Shown one piece after another: positions 24,702 to 34,111 of a DNA stretch of 64,000 nt (positions within the stretch are counted from its first letter, which is position 1; every line of letters begins with the position of its first letter). The stretch comes from Bacillus sp. ISL-34. GTDB lineage: Bacteria > Bacillota > Bacilli > Bacillales > DSM-1321. The translations under genes were made by a program, and so were the position numbers. The stretch lies in contig NZ_JAGGQJ010000004.1 of NCBI RefSeq assembly GCF_018613325.1, forward strand, positions 248,001 through 312,000, written 5' to 3'. The notes under the pieces are model-generated. The model saw only the letters and a program-made list of their open reading frames with translations. It did not search any database and was not told the DNA's origin.

Positions 24702-26351
24702 TCATTTAACGGGTAAGGAAGATGGCTGCATATAGCGGTAAATCGGAAGTTCTTTTCCTTTGTCAGCCGGGATGAAATTGAACGTCACATAGCTGTCTAT
24801 GCCTTCAGGTTCTAGGGCAAGGGAGATGAAGTTGGCATCGGGCTGGGCCATGTCGAAAACAAAGCTTCCTTTTGGGAAATCCCGAGTTTTTGAAGTAACC
24901 GTGGTCGTGACTTCCCTTGTGGAGTGTCCGCTTTCCAGTTCAGCGGGAACTTTTAAATCCTTGACCCTATAGCTTTCAACAGCTACTTTCATAGGTTTTT
25001 TTAATTTTTTCACTTCCACTCCCAATAGCTGAAGTTTCTTGGCGATATTTTTATATTCAGGTGGAAGGATATAAGCTGTCGGACGATCTCTAACAAGGGT
25101 AGGGTAGGCATCGGTAGAATCCAGCCAATCGATGGAGGCATTGACCATTTTAGCTTTCGCTAAATCGACTACTGTCAATTTTTGATCCTTAACCAATTTA
25201 TTTTCGCTGGTGATGACAATTTTGTCGTTATCATTTGCTTTTCGCCCTTTTTGCACGACTTCAGTTTCTGCCTGGTTAACGGCCTTTTTAATTTTACTGG
25301 CCTGATCAGCTGCCGTTTTGATGAATGCTGCCTGTGCTGTAGCTTGTGCAAAAACACGTCTCTTGAAATCCGTACGGCCGATATTGATTCCCCTTGTTTC
25401 AATTAAATAGGTCATTGTATTTTTCAAACCGAGGGCGTTTCGGCCAATCCGGGCTTCTGTGCTTCCTTCTGTGGCGGTAAGGACTCCATCATCAGAATTA
25501 GCCAGAGTATAGTAATCGTGATAGGAAAGCTTTTCTTTTTCCAATGTTTTAAAAACATTAGGCAAAAGCAGTTCATCGGAAGCTTTTCGAAGCTGTTCGG
25601 GAATATTTAAATTCTTGGCTGAGGAGATGAGTAAATCATAGGAAGCGATCGATCCATTTGCTCCCACCTTTTTCAGGGGAGCGGGATTCACTGTATATTC
25701 ATGTACATCCAGAATGACTTCTGGTTCATAAACATCGATTGAATGATGAATCGTCTGTACTTCAGGATATTCCACTTTTAAGTAGTCCCTATTCGCATCC
25801 ATGTCATTTGCGGTATATCGTTTGAAATAATAAGAGCCATCAGGATTCACGCGTGGAACGATGGCAACATTCACTTTATCGAGGACATCACCAAGCTTGC
25901 CTTCAGCCAGCCATTGTGCAAGGACTAATGTGGATTCACCTGAAGCGGGTTCATTGCCATGGATCTGACCTTGAATCCAAATCAATGGTTTATGGGAATT
26001 CTTACTCGGCCTTTTTGAATCCTTGCTGAAAAGAAGCATCGGGATGTCGCGTCCTTCTGTCGATTTACCTATTGTCTTGACCTGGGTGTTTTTGTTTTTA
26101 TGGGAGAGGGAATTGATAAAATTCAACATTTCTTCCTGGCTCGTAAAGGCGATCTTGTTTTGTTTAAAGGCAGGGGTCTTGAAAGAAACATTAGGGTCAG
26201 GGAAAAGGTGGGAGAGGTTATCTGGTTGAATGTAGCTTGGACCATTTCCATAATAAGGGGTGAATTCTTCCGCTTCGGCTTTGGGGCCAGGCAATCCAGT
26301 GACAAGACCTAGTGTTACGACTGTTACGATGGTAGGAATGATTTTTTTCAT
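24702..26351 (-). CDS. Secreted M14-family zinc carboxypeptidase
   Basis: A 549-residue exported metallopeptidase. An N-terminal signal peptide (MKKIIPTIVTVVTLGLVTGL, cleavage likely after AEA) precedes a zinc carboxypeptidase domain of about 320 residues. Zinc ligands are His and Glu of QIHGNEPASGE and His of ILDVHEY; the likely catalytic Glu is in TYLIETRGI. The last 180 residues form an accessory region without obvious motif. The start follows CAGGAGG. It probably removes C-terminal residues from peptides in the medium. Monocistronic. Confidence 0.92.
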   Translation of the reverse strand: MKKIIPTIVTVVTLGLVTGLPGPKAEAEEFTPYYGNGPSYIQPDNLSHLFPDPNVSFKTPAFKQNKIAFTSQEEMLNFINSLSHKNKNTQVKTIGKSTEGRDIPMLLFSKDSKRPSKNSHKPLIWIQGQIHGNEPASGESTLVLAQWLAEGKLGDVLDKVNVAIVPRVNPDGSYYFKRYTANDMDANRDYLKVEYPEVQTIHHSIDVYEPEVILDVHEYTVNPAPLKKVGANGSIASYDLLISSAKNLNIPEQLRKASDELLLPNVFKTLEKEKLSYHDYYTLANSDDGVLTATEGSTEARIGRNALGLKNTMTYLIETRGINIGRTDFKRRVFAQATAQAAFIKTAADQASKIKKAVNQAETEVVQKGRKANDNDKIVITSENKLVKDQKLTVVDLAKAKMVNASIDWLDSTDAYPTLVRDRPTAYILPPEYKNIAKKLQLLGVEVKKLKKPMKVAVESYRVKDLKVPAELESGHSTREVTTTVTSKTRDFPKGSFVFDMAQPDANFISLALEPEGIDSYVTFNFIPADKGKELPIYRYMQPSSLPVK

Positions 26352-26569
26352 GGACGTCCTCCTGTCTATCTTTTTCCATAAATTATCATGTTTTAAGCTA
26401 TTTATACAGTAAAAACGTAGGAAATAGTGAAAAACAGGAAGTAACGACTAGATTAATGATTCCATGGCAAATTCGCAATTCCTTTTATTAGATGTTCATC
26501 ACCTGTATTCTGTATAATTACAGGTGGAAAGTCAAATTGACACGGATCAAGCAATTGGCTTGGCCCGTA

Positions 26570-26842
26570 TCATTTCAATTCATCATGTAACCGATTTAAA
26601 AGATCCTGTGAATCTTCGCCACTCATAATCTGGCCATTCACTTTCGCATAGGGGGTTTTCAAACAAAGTTTACACTCACTCAAACATTCATATTCCTTAT
26701 ATTGAATCCTTGGATTCGCTAAGAACTTGCCATAGTCGGCAACTGTTTGTTCATTAAGGAAGCGGTCAAGATTATTTTGGCAAAATTCAATCTGGATTTT
26801 CGCCTTTTTTGAGAACACTTTGGATAGCAAGTTTTTCATCAT
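26570..26842 (-). CDS. DUF1450 (YuzB-like) protein
   Basis: A small protein of 90 residues from ATG 26842 (ATG 26839 equally possible). It has the DUF1450 pattern: IEFCQNNLDRF near the start and the cysteine cluster CLSECKLCLKTPYAKVNG (residues about 58-75), which could bind metal or a [Fe-S] cluster. Function unknown. The ORF extends upstream to 26932 but without a binding site; the site before 26842 is also weak (AAAGAAG). Confidence 0.75.
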   Translation of the reverse strand: MMKNLLSKVFSKKAKIQIEFCQNNLDRFLNEQTVADYGKFLANPRIQYKEYECLSECKLCLKTPYAKVNGQIMSGEDSQDLLNRLHDELK

Positions 26843-26979
26843 ATCGCTTCTTTCATTAAAAGAGTAAATATTTGTTAGTTTGATTTTAGCACTTCCTGTA
26901 ACGAAATGCATGATTGGTTCATCCCAATTCATTACAATCTGACTATCCGGAGTTTATCAAAGTAATTCCCTTGTATATA

Positions 26980-27007
26980 TTGACACATGTCAAAGAAATG
27001 ATAGAAT
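26980..27007 (+). promoter_or_regulatory. Sigma-A promoter of the siderophore transporter operon
   Basis: TTGACA (26980-26985) and TAGAAT (27002-27007) are spaced by 16 bp. The -35 hexamer forms half of a TTGACA-CA-TGTCAA inverted repeat (26980-26993), which could be a second operator. A Fur box follows at the transcription start. The rest of the 340-bp spacer 26843-27182 holds no gene I can support. Confidence 0.75.
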
Positions 27008-27017
27008 AAGAATAACT

Positions 27018-27043
27018 GATATTGATAATGAATCTCATTATCA
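27018..27043 (+). promoter_or_regulatory. Fur box
   Basis: TGATAATGA (27023-27031) and TCATTATCA (27035-27043) form a perfect inverted repeat around ATC, with an extra TGATA unit just upstream. This matches the 7-1-7 type Fur consensus and overlaps the predicted start of transcription, so iron should repress the operon. Confidence 0.85.
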
Positions 27044-27182
27044 CGAATGGAAAAACCTTGTAACTATTGCAACCTCATGATTTCCATTTCAATAGGTGAC
27101 TTTGCGATAGTCTTTATTCAAATATATTTAATTACAAATATTATCGCTGTATTATCTGAGATAGGAAGAGTAGGAAATGTAG

Positions 27183-28133
27183 ATGAAGATAAGATATTTA
27201 GTCATGGCGTTAATTGTTTTATCATTTACGTCATTATTCATTGGCGTAAAAGATATTACCCCCCTGGATTTATTGGATCTAAGTGATGATAAAGTGCAAA
27301 TCATGCTGCAAAGCCGTTTCCCTAGAATGGTGACCATAGTCATTGCCGGTATCGTGATGAGTATAAGCGGTCTGATCATGCAGCAATTGAGCCGTAATAA
27401 ATTTGTATCCCCGACGACTGCCGGAACCATGGATTCTGCAAGGCTTGGACTTCTTCTTGCCATTATCATTTTTCCATCGGCAGCACTTATTGAGAAAATG
27501 GCATTCGCTTTCATATTCGCTTTGGCAGGTACATTCTTGTTCATGAAAATTCTTGATCAAGTGAAATATAAGGATACGATTTTCATTCCATTGGTTGGTT
27601 TGATGTTTGGTAATATCGTCGGATCCATCTCGACTTTCTTTGCCTATAAATATGATTTGATTCAAAGCCTCAACACATGGATGAATGGGGACTTCTCGAT
27701 GATCATGTCGGGAAGGTATGAACTTATATATGTAAGTATCCCTCTAGTCATTCTCGCATACTTCTTTGCCAATAAATTCACTGTGGCAGGGATGGGTGAG
27801 GAGTTTGCTATCAATCTAGGACTCAATTATAAGCTTATAGTCAATTTTGGATTGATCATCGTGGCATTATCCTCCACTGTCGTTTTGTTAACGGTGGGAA
27901 CGATACCTTTCATAGGATTGATCGTACCAAATATTGTATCCCTTTACCTTGGTGACAATTTGAAAAAGAGTCTTTCTCATACAGCATTGCTAGGGGCAGT
28001 ATTCCTATTGATCTGCGATATTCTGGGCAGGATCCTCATATATCCATTTGAAATCCCGATCGGACTCGTCGTTGGTGTCATAGGAAGCGCCGTATTTATC
28101 TATCTGATACTGAGGAGAAAGGCATATGAATAA
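27183..28133 (+). CDS. yclN: Iron-siderophore ABC transporter permease (YclN-like)
   Basis: A 316-residue FecCD-family permease with nine to ten membrane segments. Family hallmarks are RFPRMVTIVIAGIVMSISGLIMQ near residues 43-66 and the ATPase-contact region with GTIPFIGLIVPNI (about 238-250). It pairs with the next permease. The gene order permease, permease, ATPase, binding protein is that of B. subtilis yclNOPQ, a petrobactin uptake system; that substrate is inferred from the similarity. Overlaps the next gene by 8 bp. Confidence 0.92.
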   Translation: MKIRYLVMALIVLSFTSLFIGVKDITPLDLLDLSDDKVQIMLQSRFPRMVTIVIAGIVMSISGLIMQQLSRNKFVSPTTAGTMDSARLGLLLAIIIFPSAALIEKMAFAFIFALAGTFLFMKILDQVKYKDTIFIPLVGLMFGNIVGSISTFFAYKYDLIQSLNTWMNGDFSMIMSGRYELIYVSIPLVILAYFFANKFTVAGMGEEFAINLGLNYKLIVNFGLIIVALSSTVVLLTVGTIPFIGLIVPNIVSLYLGDNLKKSLSHTALLGAVFLLICDILGRILIYPFEIPIGLVVGVIGSAVFIYLILRRKAYE

Positions 28134-29073
28134 TAAAAGTAGGATCATTATATTGGCTGTTCTTGCAGCAGCTTTAACGGCAGGTTATATCTTTTGGGAC
28201 CTTGGCCCGAATTGGGATTATGCACTGCCGAGAAGGGTTATAAAAATCATAGCCATCATCGTGGTTGGCTGTGCAATAGCTTTTTCAACAGTGATTTTCC
28301 AGACGGTCACGAATAATAAAATCCTGACACCAAGCATTTTAGGGTTGGACTCCATGTATATGCTGATCCAAACGGGAGTGATTTTCCTCTTCGGATCAAC
28401 GCATATCATGATCATGAATAAAAATCTCAATTTCCTGATTACACTTGCGGCCATGCTTATTTTTTCCAGCCTGCTGTTCAAGTTCATGTTCAAGAAAAAC
28501 CGTAATATTTACTTCCTATTGCTGATCGGTATCATCTTCGGAACCTTATTCGGCAGCATGTCTTCATTCATGCAGGTATTGATTGACCCGAATGAATTTC
28601 AAATCATTCAAAATAAAATGTTCGCCAGCTTCAATAATGTCAACACGGACCTGTTAACGTTAGCTATTATCCTCATGATAGCGGCAATGATATATTTCAT
28701 GAGATTTTTGAAGTATTTAGATGTCATGTCCCTGGGGAGGGACCAAGCCATAAACTTGGGTGTGGATTATGATTTTGTCACGAAGCGGGTTTTAATCGTC
28801 GTTACGGTTTTAATCTCCATTTCGACTGCCCTGATCGGTCCGATCACGTTCCTCGGATTGCTGGTTGCAAATGTGGCTTATCAATTCATTAAGTCCTATC
28901 AGCATAAACATATCATCCCCGGTGCAATGCTGATCAGTGTGGTTGCCTTGGTCGGCGGCCAATTCATTGTGGAGAGGATATTTACGTTCACCACCACCTT
29001 AAGTGTCATCATCAACTTTGTCGGCGGTGTCTATTTCATCTATCTTCTATTAAAGGAGAATAAATCATGGTAG
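28126..29073 (+). CDS. yclO: Iron-siderophore ABC transporter permease (YclO-like)
   Basis: A 315-residue FecCD-family permease, the second membrane half of the transporter. Recognisable segments are RRVIKIIAIIVVGCAIAFS near residue 35 and LIGPITFLGLLVANVAYQ (about 243-260). It starts inside the end of yclN and overlaps the ATPase gene by 7 bp, indicating tight translational coupling. Confidence 0.92.
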   Translation: MNNKSRIIILAVLAAALTAGYIFWDLGPNWDYALPRRVIKIIAIIVVGCAIAFSTVIFQTVTNNKILTPSILGLDSMYMLIQTGVIFLFGSTHIMIMNKNLNFLITLAAMLIFSSLLFKFMFKKNRNIYFLLLIGIIFGTLFGSMSSFMQVLIDPNEFQIIQNKMFASFNNVNTDLLTLAIILMIAAMIYFMRFLKYLDVMSLGRDQAINLGVDYDFVTKRVLIVVTVLISISTALIGPITFLGLLVANVAYQFIKSYQHKHIIPGAMLISVVALVGGQFIVERIFTFTTTLSVIINFVGGVYFIYLLLKENKSW

Positions 29074-29825
29074 AAGTGAAAAATTTATTCAAAAAATATA
29101 ATAGTAAAACGGTTGTCGAGGATGTTTCCATTGAAATTATGAAAGGGAAAATCACATCCTTCATCGGTCCCAATGGAGCCGGGAAAAGTACCGTCCTTTC
29201 GATGATCAGCCGTCTCATTACCCGGGATTCAGGAGAAGTCCTGATCGAGGGTAAGGATATGGGGAAGTTCAATAGCAATGAACTTGCGAAAAAGATTGCC
29301 ATCTTAAAGCAGGCTAACCACATCAATATCCGTTTAACGATTCGTGAACTCGTCGCCTTTGGCCGTTTTCCTTATTCACAAGGCAAGCTGACTAAAGAGG
29401 ATTGGAAATACGTCGATGAAGCGATTGAATATATGGAACTTGCCGACATGCAGGATAAGTTTCTTGACCAGCTTAGCGGCGGGCAGCAACAGCGGGCATT
29501 CATTGCCATGGTTATTGCTCAGAACACGGAGTATGTACTTCTTGATGAACCCCTGAACAATCTTGACATGAAGCATTCCGTCCAAATCATGAAGGTATTG
29601 AGGAGATTGGCCGATGAATTAGGCAAAACGGTCATTATCGTCATTCATGACATTAATTTTGCATCCTGTTATTCCGACTATATTGTCGCATTGAAGGATG
29701 GCAAGGTTGTTCACAATGGACCTACTGAACAAGTCATCAATTCCAATGTATTAAAGGAAATCTATGATATGGATATTGAAATCCAAAGCATCAATGACAA
29801 TAAGATCTGTGTGTACTTCACGTAA
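29067..29825 (+). CDS. yclP: Iron-siderophore ABC transporter ATPase (YclP-like)
   Basis: A 252-residue ABC ATPase of the FepC/FhuC type that powers siderophore import. Walker A GPNGAGKST (about residues 34-42), Q-loop ILKQANHIN, signature LSGGQQQRAFIA, Walker B YVLLDEPLNNLD and the switch His in VIHDINFA. It overlaps yclO. About 200 bp separate it from the binding-protein gene; the spacer holds no obvious gene. Confidence 0.95.
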   Translation: MVEVKNLFKKYNSKTVVEDVSIEIMKGKITSFIGPNGAGKSTVLSMISRLITRDSGEVLIEGKDMGKFNSNELAKKIAILKQANHINIRLTIRELVAFGRFPYSQGKLTKEDWKYVDEAIEYMELADMQDKFLDQLSGGQQQRAFIAMVIAQNTEYVLLDEPLNNLDMKHSVQIMKVLRRLADELGKTVIIVIHDINFASCYSDYIVALKDGKVVHNGPTEQVINSNVLKEIYDMDIEIQSINDNKICVYFT

Positions 29826-30034
29826 GACAATTCCATTTGGTTTTAAATTACTTCAGTATTCGTAGCCGTCCCAGAAATCACCACATACGCTTCTTAGGCT
29901 GGTAAGAGTTGGCGGGCGCCCAAGATTATAGCCGCCTCCTGTTCATATGGCAGGGAAAGTGATGAAGGTGAATTCTGTGAAGGTGAGGACTCAATATGTA
30001 ATTTTAAATAAAAAAATTTTTCGAGGTGACCATA

Positions 30035-30982
30035 ATGATTAAGAAATTATCTTTATTTCTTTTGATTGCAATGCTGGCTGTAGTGGCTGTAGCTTGTGGA
30101 TCAGATAAGGAAAAAGAAGAATCAAGCGCGAAAAAAGAAAGTGCTAAAAGCGAAGAAATTACGGTTAAGCACCAACTAGGCGAAACGAAAGTAAAAACCA
30201 ACCCTGAAAAAGTCGTTGTATTCGATATGGGTGCTCTTGATACTCTTGATAAATTTGGTGTGGAAGTGGTAGCTGTCCCTCATGATGGCCTTCCAGAATA
30301 CCTATCTAAATATGAAGGTACAACCGAAAATGCCGGCGGATTAAAAGAGCCTGACTTCGAAAAAATCAACGAGATTGCTCCTGACTTAATCCTTATTTCT
30401 GGCCGTCAATCTGAAGCATACAAAGAATTAAGCAAAATTGCCCCTACTGTTTTTGTGGGTGTGGATACAACAAAATATATGGAATCCTTTGAAGAAAACG
30501 TAACACTTTTGGGTAAGATCTTCGATAAAGAAGACGAAGCAGCTAAAGAATTGGCAAGTGTTGAAGAAAACATTAATGCTTTGAAAGAAAAAGCTCCAAC
30601 TGACAAAACTGGTTTAATCGTTCTTGCCAGCGGTGGAAAAGTAAGTGCTTACGGACCGGATTCAAGATTTGGAATCATACATGATGTATTCGGAGTACCT
30701 GCAGTAGATGATAAATTGGAAGTATCGACACATGGTCAAAGTATTTCTTTCGAATACATTGCTGAAAAGAATCCTGACTACCTATTCGTTGTAGACAGAG
30801 ATGCGGTTGCCGGTGATGGAGCTGCAGCAAAAGAAACTGTTGAAAATGACATTGTGAAAAATACAAAAGCATTTAAAGAAGGCAACATCATTTATCTAGA
30901 CCCTAACTACTGGTACTTATCAGGCGGCGGTATAGAGTCTGTTAACGCTATGGTTAAAGAAGTTTCAGAAGGCATTAAGTAA
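30035..30982 (+). CDS. yclQ: Siderophore-binding lipoprotein (YclQ-like)
   Basis: A 315-residue substrate-binding lipoprotein. Signal peptide with lipobox VAVAC, then a Lys/Glu/Ser-rich linker and the two-lobed FepB/TroA-type fold joined by a long helix (near residues 160-180). ATG 30035 is preferred: GAGGTG lies 6 nt upstream, and the in-frame GTG at 30026 overlaps that site. It captures the ferric siderophore for the YclNOP complex. Confidence 0.93.
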   Translation: MIKKLSLFLLIAMLAVVAVACGSDKEKEESSAKKESAKSEEITVKHQLGETKVKTNPEKVVVFDMGALDTLDKFGVEVVAVPHDGLPEYLSKYEGTTENAGGLKEPDFEKINEIAPDLILISGRQSEAYKELSKIAPTVFVGVDTTKYMESFEENVTLLGKIFDKEDEAAKELASVEENINALKEKAPTDKTGLIVLASGGKVSAYGPDSRFGIIHDVFGVPAVDDKLEVSTHGQSISFEYIAEKNPDYLFVVDRDAVAGDGAAAKETVENDIVKNTKAFKEGNIIYLDPNYWYLSGGGIESVNAMVKEVSEGIK

Positions 30983-31000
30983 TATAAATATAGTTAAAGA

Positions 31001-31034
31001 AATCCTGTCCTCGATCGAGGGCAGGATTTTTTTA
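31001..31034 (+). terminator. Intrinsic terminator of the siderophore operon
   Basis: AATCCTGTCCTCGATCGAGGGCAGGATT forms a nearly perfect stem (positions 31001-31027 region) followed by seven T. Confidence 0.92.
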
Positions 31035-32083
31035 TTTTTTATAATAAAGCTGGATGAAACAAATATACTAACAAAGGGGACGAAAAGAATTCACTTGTAA
31101 AGGTACCCATCAAAACACAGGTGAGCTTATAAGGCCCCCACAACCCAATTAAGGGGAATGGAAAAGGACAAGGCACATATTCGCGCCTCTTGCTGTTTAC
31201 GGCTCATAGGAGCTGCTTTCGAAAGAATATGACCCTTCAGCCAATATGAAATAATTCAGTTTCTTCCTATTATAATATCAAAACAATGGATACTTGAGAC
31301 TTTCCGGTTCCAGAAGGGGTTTTTAAATTGTAATTTAAGTGAATTTTGGTAAAACGAATCTTTTATGGAAGATAAAAATTATCTTCGAGAGTAAAAATAT
31401 AAAAATAATATGATCATCATTTCAGGAAAATTATTCAAAAAAAGCTAATCAATTAAGCCGGAGAGGAATGATGTCGATATTACACGAAATCCAATTGTTA
31501 GTTTATGGGATTTTAAAGGGACAGGATGCAATAATATATTTGTCAAACTTTTGCAGGCTTGGATTTTGGATGGGGTACAAAAGTGCGGAGGAGAGATGAA
31601 TCCATGTAACCGGCAATCCATTTTTAACTGTCGAATTATCGGGGAATAAATCCTGGAAATTTAAGATAGCCTCCAATAATTGAAGATTAATACCTTTACA
31701 TATTTTGTAATGCACTGGTTTTTTTATAAAGAGTCGTTTATAATGGAAAAGGCTCAAGGACATGAAACTAAACAGTGACTGTCATCCGCAGTCACCCCAA
31801 AAATTACGGTAATATTTATTGGATTAAGACATGGAGTTCCTATATATTTATTATAGGTGCGCTGAACATTCGAGACGGGCGAAACTCTGTTATTTTTTCA
31901 AAGGCTTGTTCATAAGCTTAAGAAGTGTTCTGGATATAGGAGTTATGGATGTGACAAAAGGTGGTTTTCACAATCTTGACTATCCAAGTGAAAGAATGCT
32001 ATTATAAGGTTTCCGATTTTCCGTCTTTTGTAAGTTTGTAAAAATTTATATAAATAAACCACTAGATTAATAGAGGTGAAAGC
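31035..32083. other. 1-kb spacer before ltaS, no supported gene
   Basis: AT-rich DNA with no convincing coding sequence. The most gene-like item is a 42-codon plus-strand ORF at 31471-31599 with AGAGG only 4 nt upstream; I do not call it. An 86-codon minus-strand ORF (31503-31763) lacks a binding site. GTGACTG/CAGTCAC forms a hairpin at 31775-31795 without a T-run. Near the end TTGACT (31976-31981) and TATTAT (32000-32005), 18 bp apart, look like the ltaS promoter. Confidence 0.6.
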
Positions 32084-34051
32084 ATGAATAATTTTCTTAA
32101 AAAAAGCCGGCATTTATTTGCAGATAACATACTAGGCTTTTTCTTTATTGCGGTAGTCTTGTTTTGGATAAAAACTTATATTGGATATCGAATTGAATTC
32201 AACTTAGGTCTTGAAAATGGCTTGCAACAGTTCTTGCTGTTCATTAACCCGATTAGTTCAGCCATTTTATTCTTTGGTCTGGCACTATTGGCTAGAGGCA
32301 AAAAATCGTTTAAATGGATCATCAGGTTGAACTTATTGATGTCACTATGGTTATTCTTCAATATTGTATACTACAGGTCATTTACCGATTTCATTACATT
32401 GCCAACCTTGACGCAAGTGCAAAATGCCGGGGATTTGGGACCGAGTATTTTAGAATTATTTAAAGGCCATGACGTATTTTATTTCCTTGATACGGTTCTT
32501 TTGATCGTGTTGTACAGATTCAAAGACTTTAAATTGGAAGACTTCAAAGTCAAACGCCGTACAGTCGGAATGGTTTACCTAGCGGGACTTGCAATTTTCG
32601 CAATTAATTTAGGACTTGCTGAAAAGGATCGCCCGCAATTATTATCAAGAACATTCGACCGGAACTATATCGTCAAATATTTGGGCATGTTCAACTATAC
32701 GGTTTATGATGCCGTTCAGAATACTAAAACATACGCTCAGCGTGCGACTGCGAACAGCACGGATATCGCCGAGGTCGTCAACTATACGAAGGCAACAAGT
32801 GCTGAACCGAACCCGAAGTATTTTGGAGCAGCCAAAGGTAAGAATGTCATCTACCTGCATTTGGAATCGATGCAGAATTTCCTGATCGATTATAAGCTGA
32901 ATGGGGAAGAAGTAACTCCATTTTTGAACTCACTTGCAGCAGATAAGTCAGATTTCATGCACTTTGATAATTTCTTCCATCAAGTGGGCCAAGGTAAAAC
33001 GGCGGATGCCGAGTTCATGCTCGAAAATTCCCTGTTCGGTTTACCACAGGGGGCAGCATTCACAAACCGTTCCCAAAATACGTATCAAGCAGCACCTGCG
33101 ATTTTAGGACAACAAGGATACACATCTGCTGTGTTCCATGGTAATTACAAATCTTTCTGGAACCGGGATAATATGTATAAGTCTCTTGGTTTTAATCAGT
33201 TCTTCGATGCAAACCATTATAATATGGAAAATAAAGAGGAAGTACTAAGTTATGGATTAATGGATAAGCCTTTCTTTAAGGAATCGATTCCAATGTTAGA
33301 AACGCTTAAACAGCCTTTCTATACAAAATTCATCACGGTATCACATCATTTCCCATATTCCATGGACCAGGAAAAAGCGACAATCGGTAAGCATACGACA
33401 GGCGATGCTTCCGTTGATAGTTACTTCCAAACTGCACGCTATGCCGATGAGGCGCTTAAAGAGTTTTTCGATTACCTGAAGGAATCAGGTCTATATGATA
33501 ATTCGGTAATCGTTATGTATGGTGATCACTATGGTATTTCCGAAAACCATAAAGAAGCCATGTCAAAAGTGCTTGGCGAGGATGTTGGCGCATTTGAGAA
33601 TGCCCAATTGCAACGTGTACCATTATTGATTCATGTTCCAGGTGTTGAAGGCGGGGAAATGCACCAATACGGAGGACAGATTGACCTTCTCCCGACTTTA
33701 TTGCATCTGTTAGGAATTGAATCTAAAGATTATGTACAATTCGGTTCCGATTTATTGTCAAAAGATCATAATGAAGTAGTACCTTTCAGGAACGGTGATT
33801 TTGTAACACCGGATGTCACCTCCATAAAAGGTAAATACTACGATACTAAAACAGGAGAATTGGTCGAGGAAAATGATGACATCCTCAATTATAAAACGAG
33901 AGCTGAAACGATGCTCAATTTATCAGACCAAGTAGTGAATGGTGACTTACTCCGTTTCTATACTCCAAATGGTTTTAAACCGATAGACCCTACTGATTAT
34001 GATTACACATATGATGAAGAGGCTTCAAAGGAAGATAAGCCCGATAAATAA
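32084..34051 (+). CDS. ltaS: Lipoteichoic acid synthase family protein (LtaS/YflE/YqgS type)
   Basis: A 655-residue membrane enzyme that polymerises glycerol phosphate from phosphatidylglycerol onto a lipid anchor outside the cell. Five membrane helices occupy residues 12-185, a linker reaches about 245, and a sulfatase-fold catalytic domain follows. The nucleophile is Thr306 in GQGKTADAEF; metal-site residues include Glu of YLHLESMQNF, and YGDHYG with SHHFPY. ATG 32084 follows GAGGTG. Bacillus has several paralogues (LtaS, YfnI, YqgS, YvgJ), and I cannot tell which this is. Confidence 0.93.
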   Translation: MNNFLKKSRHLFADNILGFFFIAVVLFWIKTYIGYRIEFNLGLENGLQQFLLFINPISSAILFFGLALLARGKKSFKWIIRLNLLMSLWLFFNIVYYRSFTDFITLPTLTQVQNAGDLGPSILELFKGHDVFYFLDTVLLIVLYRFKDFKLEDFKVKRRTVGMVYLAGLAIFAINLGLAEKDRPQLLSRTFDRNYIVKYLGMFNYTVYDAVQNTKTYAQRATANSTDIAEVVNYTKATSAEPNPKYFGAAKGKNVIYLHLESMQNFLIDYKLNGEEVTPFLNSLAADKSDFMHFDNFFHQVGQGKTADAEFMLENSLFGLPQGAAFTNRSQNTYQAAPAILGQQGYTSAVFHGNYKSFWNRDNMYKSLGFNQFFDANHYNMENKEEVLSYGLMDKPFFKESIPMLETLKQPFYTKFITVSHHFPYSMDQEKATIGKHTTGDASVDSYFQTARYADEALKEFFDYLKESGLYDNSVIVMYGDHYGISENHKEAMSKVLGEDVGAFENAQLQRVPLLIHVPGVEGGEMHQYGGQIDLLPTLLHLLGIESKDYVQFGSDLLSKDHNEVVPFRNGDFVTPDVTSIKGKYYDTKTGELVEENDDILNYKTRAETMLNLSDQVVNGDLLRFYTPNGFKPIDPTDYDYTYDEEASKEDKPDK

Positions 34052-34058
34052 GGCTAAT

Positions 34059-34100
34059 GAAAAAACAGGCAGGAAGCCCTCGCTTCCTGCCTGTTTTTTA
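34059..34100. terminator. Bidirectional terminator between ltaS and the RraA gene
   Basis: AAAAACAGGCAGGAAGC pairs with GCTTCCTGCCTGTTTTT across CCTC. A and T tracts on both sides let it end both convergent transcripts. Confidence 0.92.
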
Positions 34101-34111
34101 TATGCGTTAGA

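Noticed and set aside
31471-31599. 42-codon plus-strand ORF in the ltaS spacer
   Set aside because: AGAGG is too close to the ATG and the product has no clear helix or family; support too weak.
31503-31763. 86-codon minus-strand ORF in the ltaS spacer
   Set aside because: No binding site, no recognisable domain, AT-rich composition typical of non-coding DNA.
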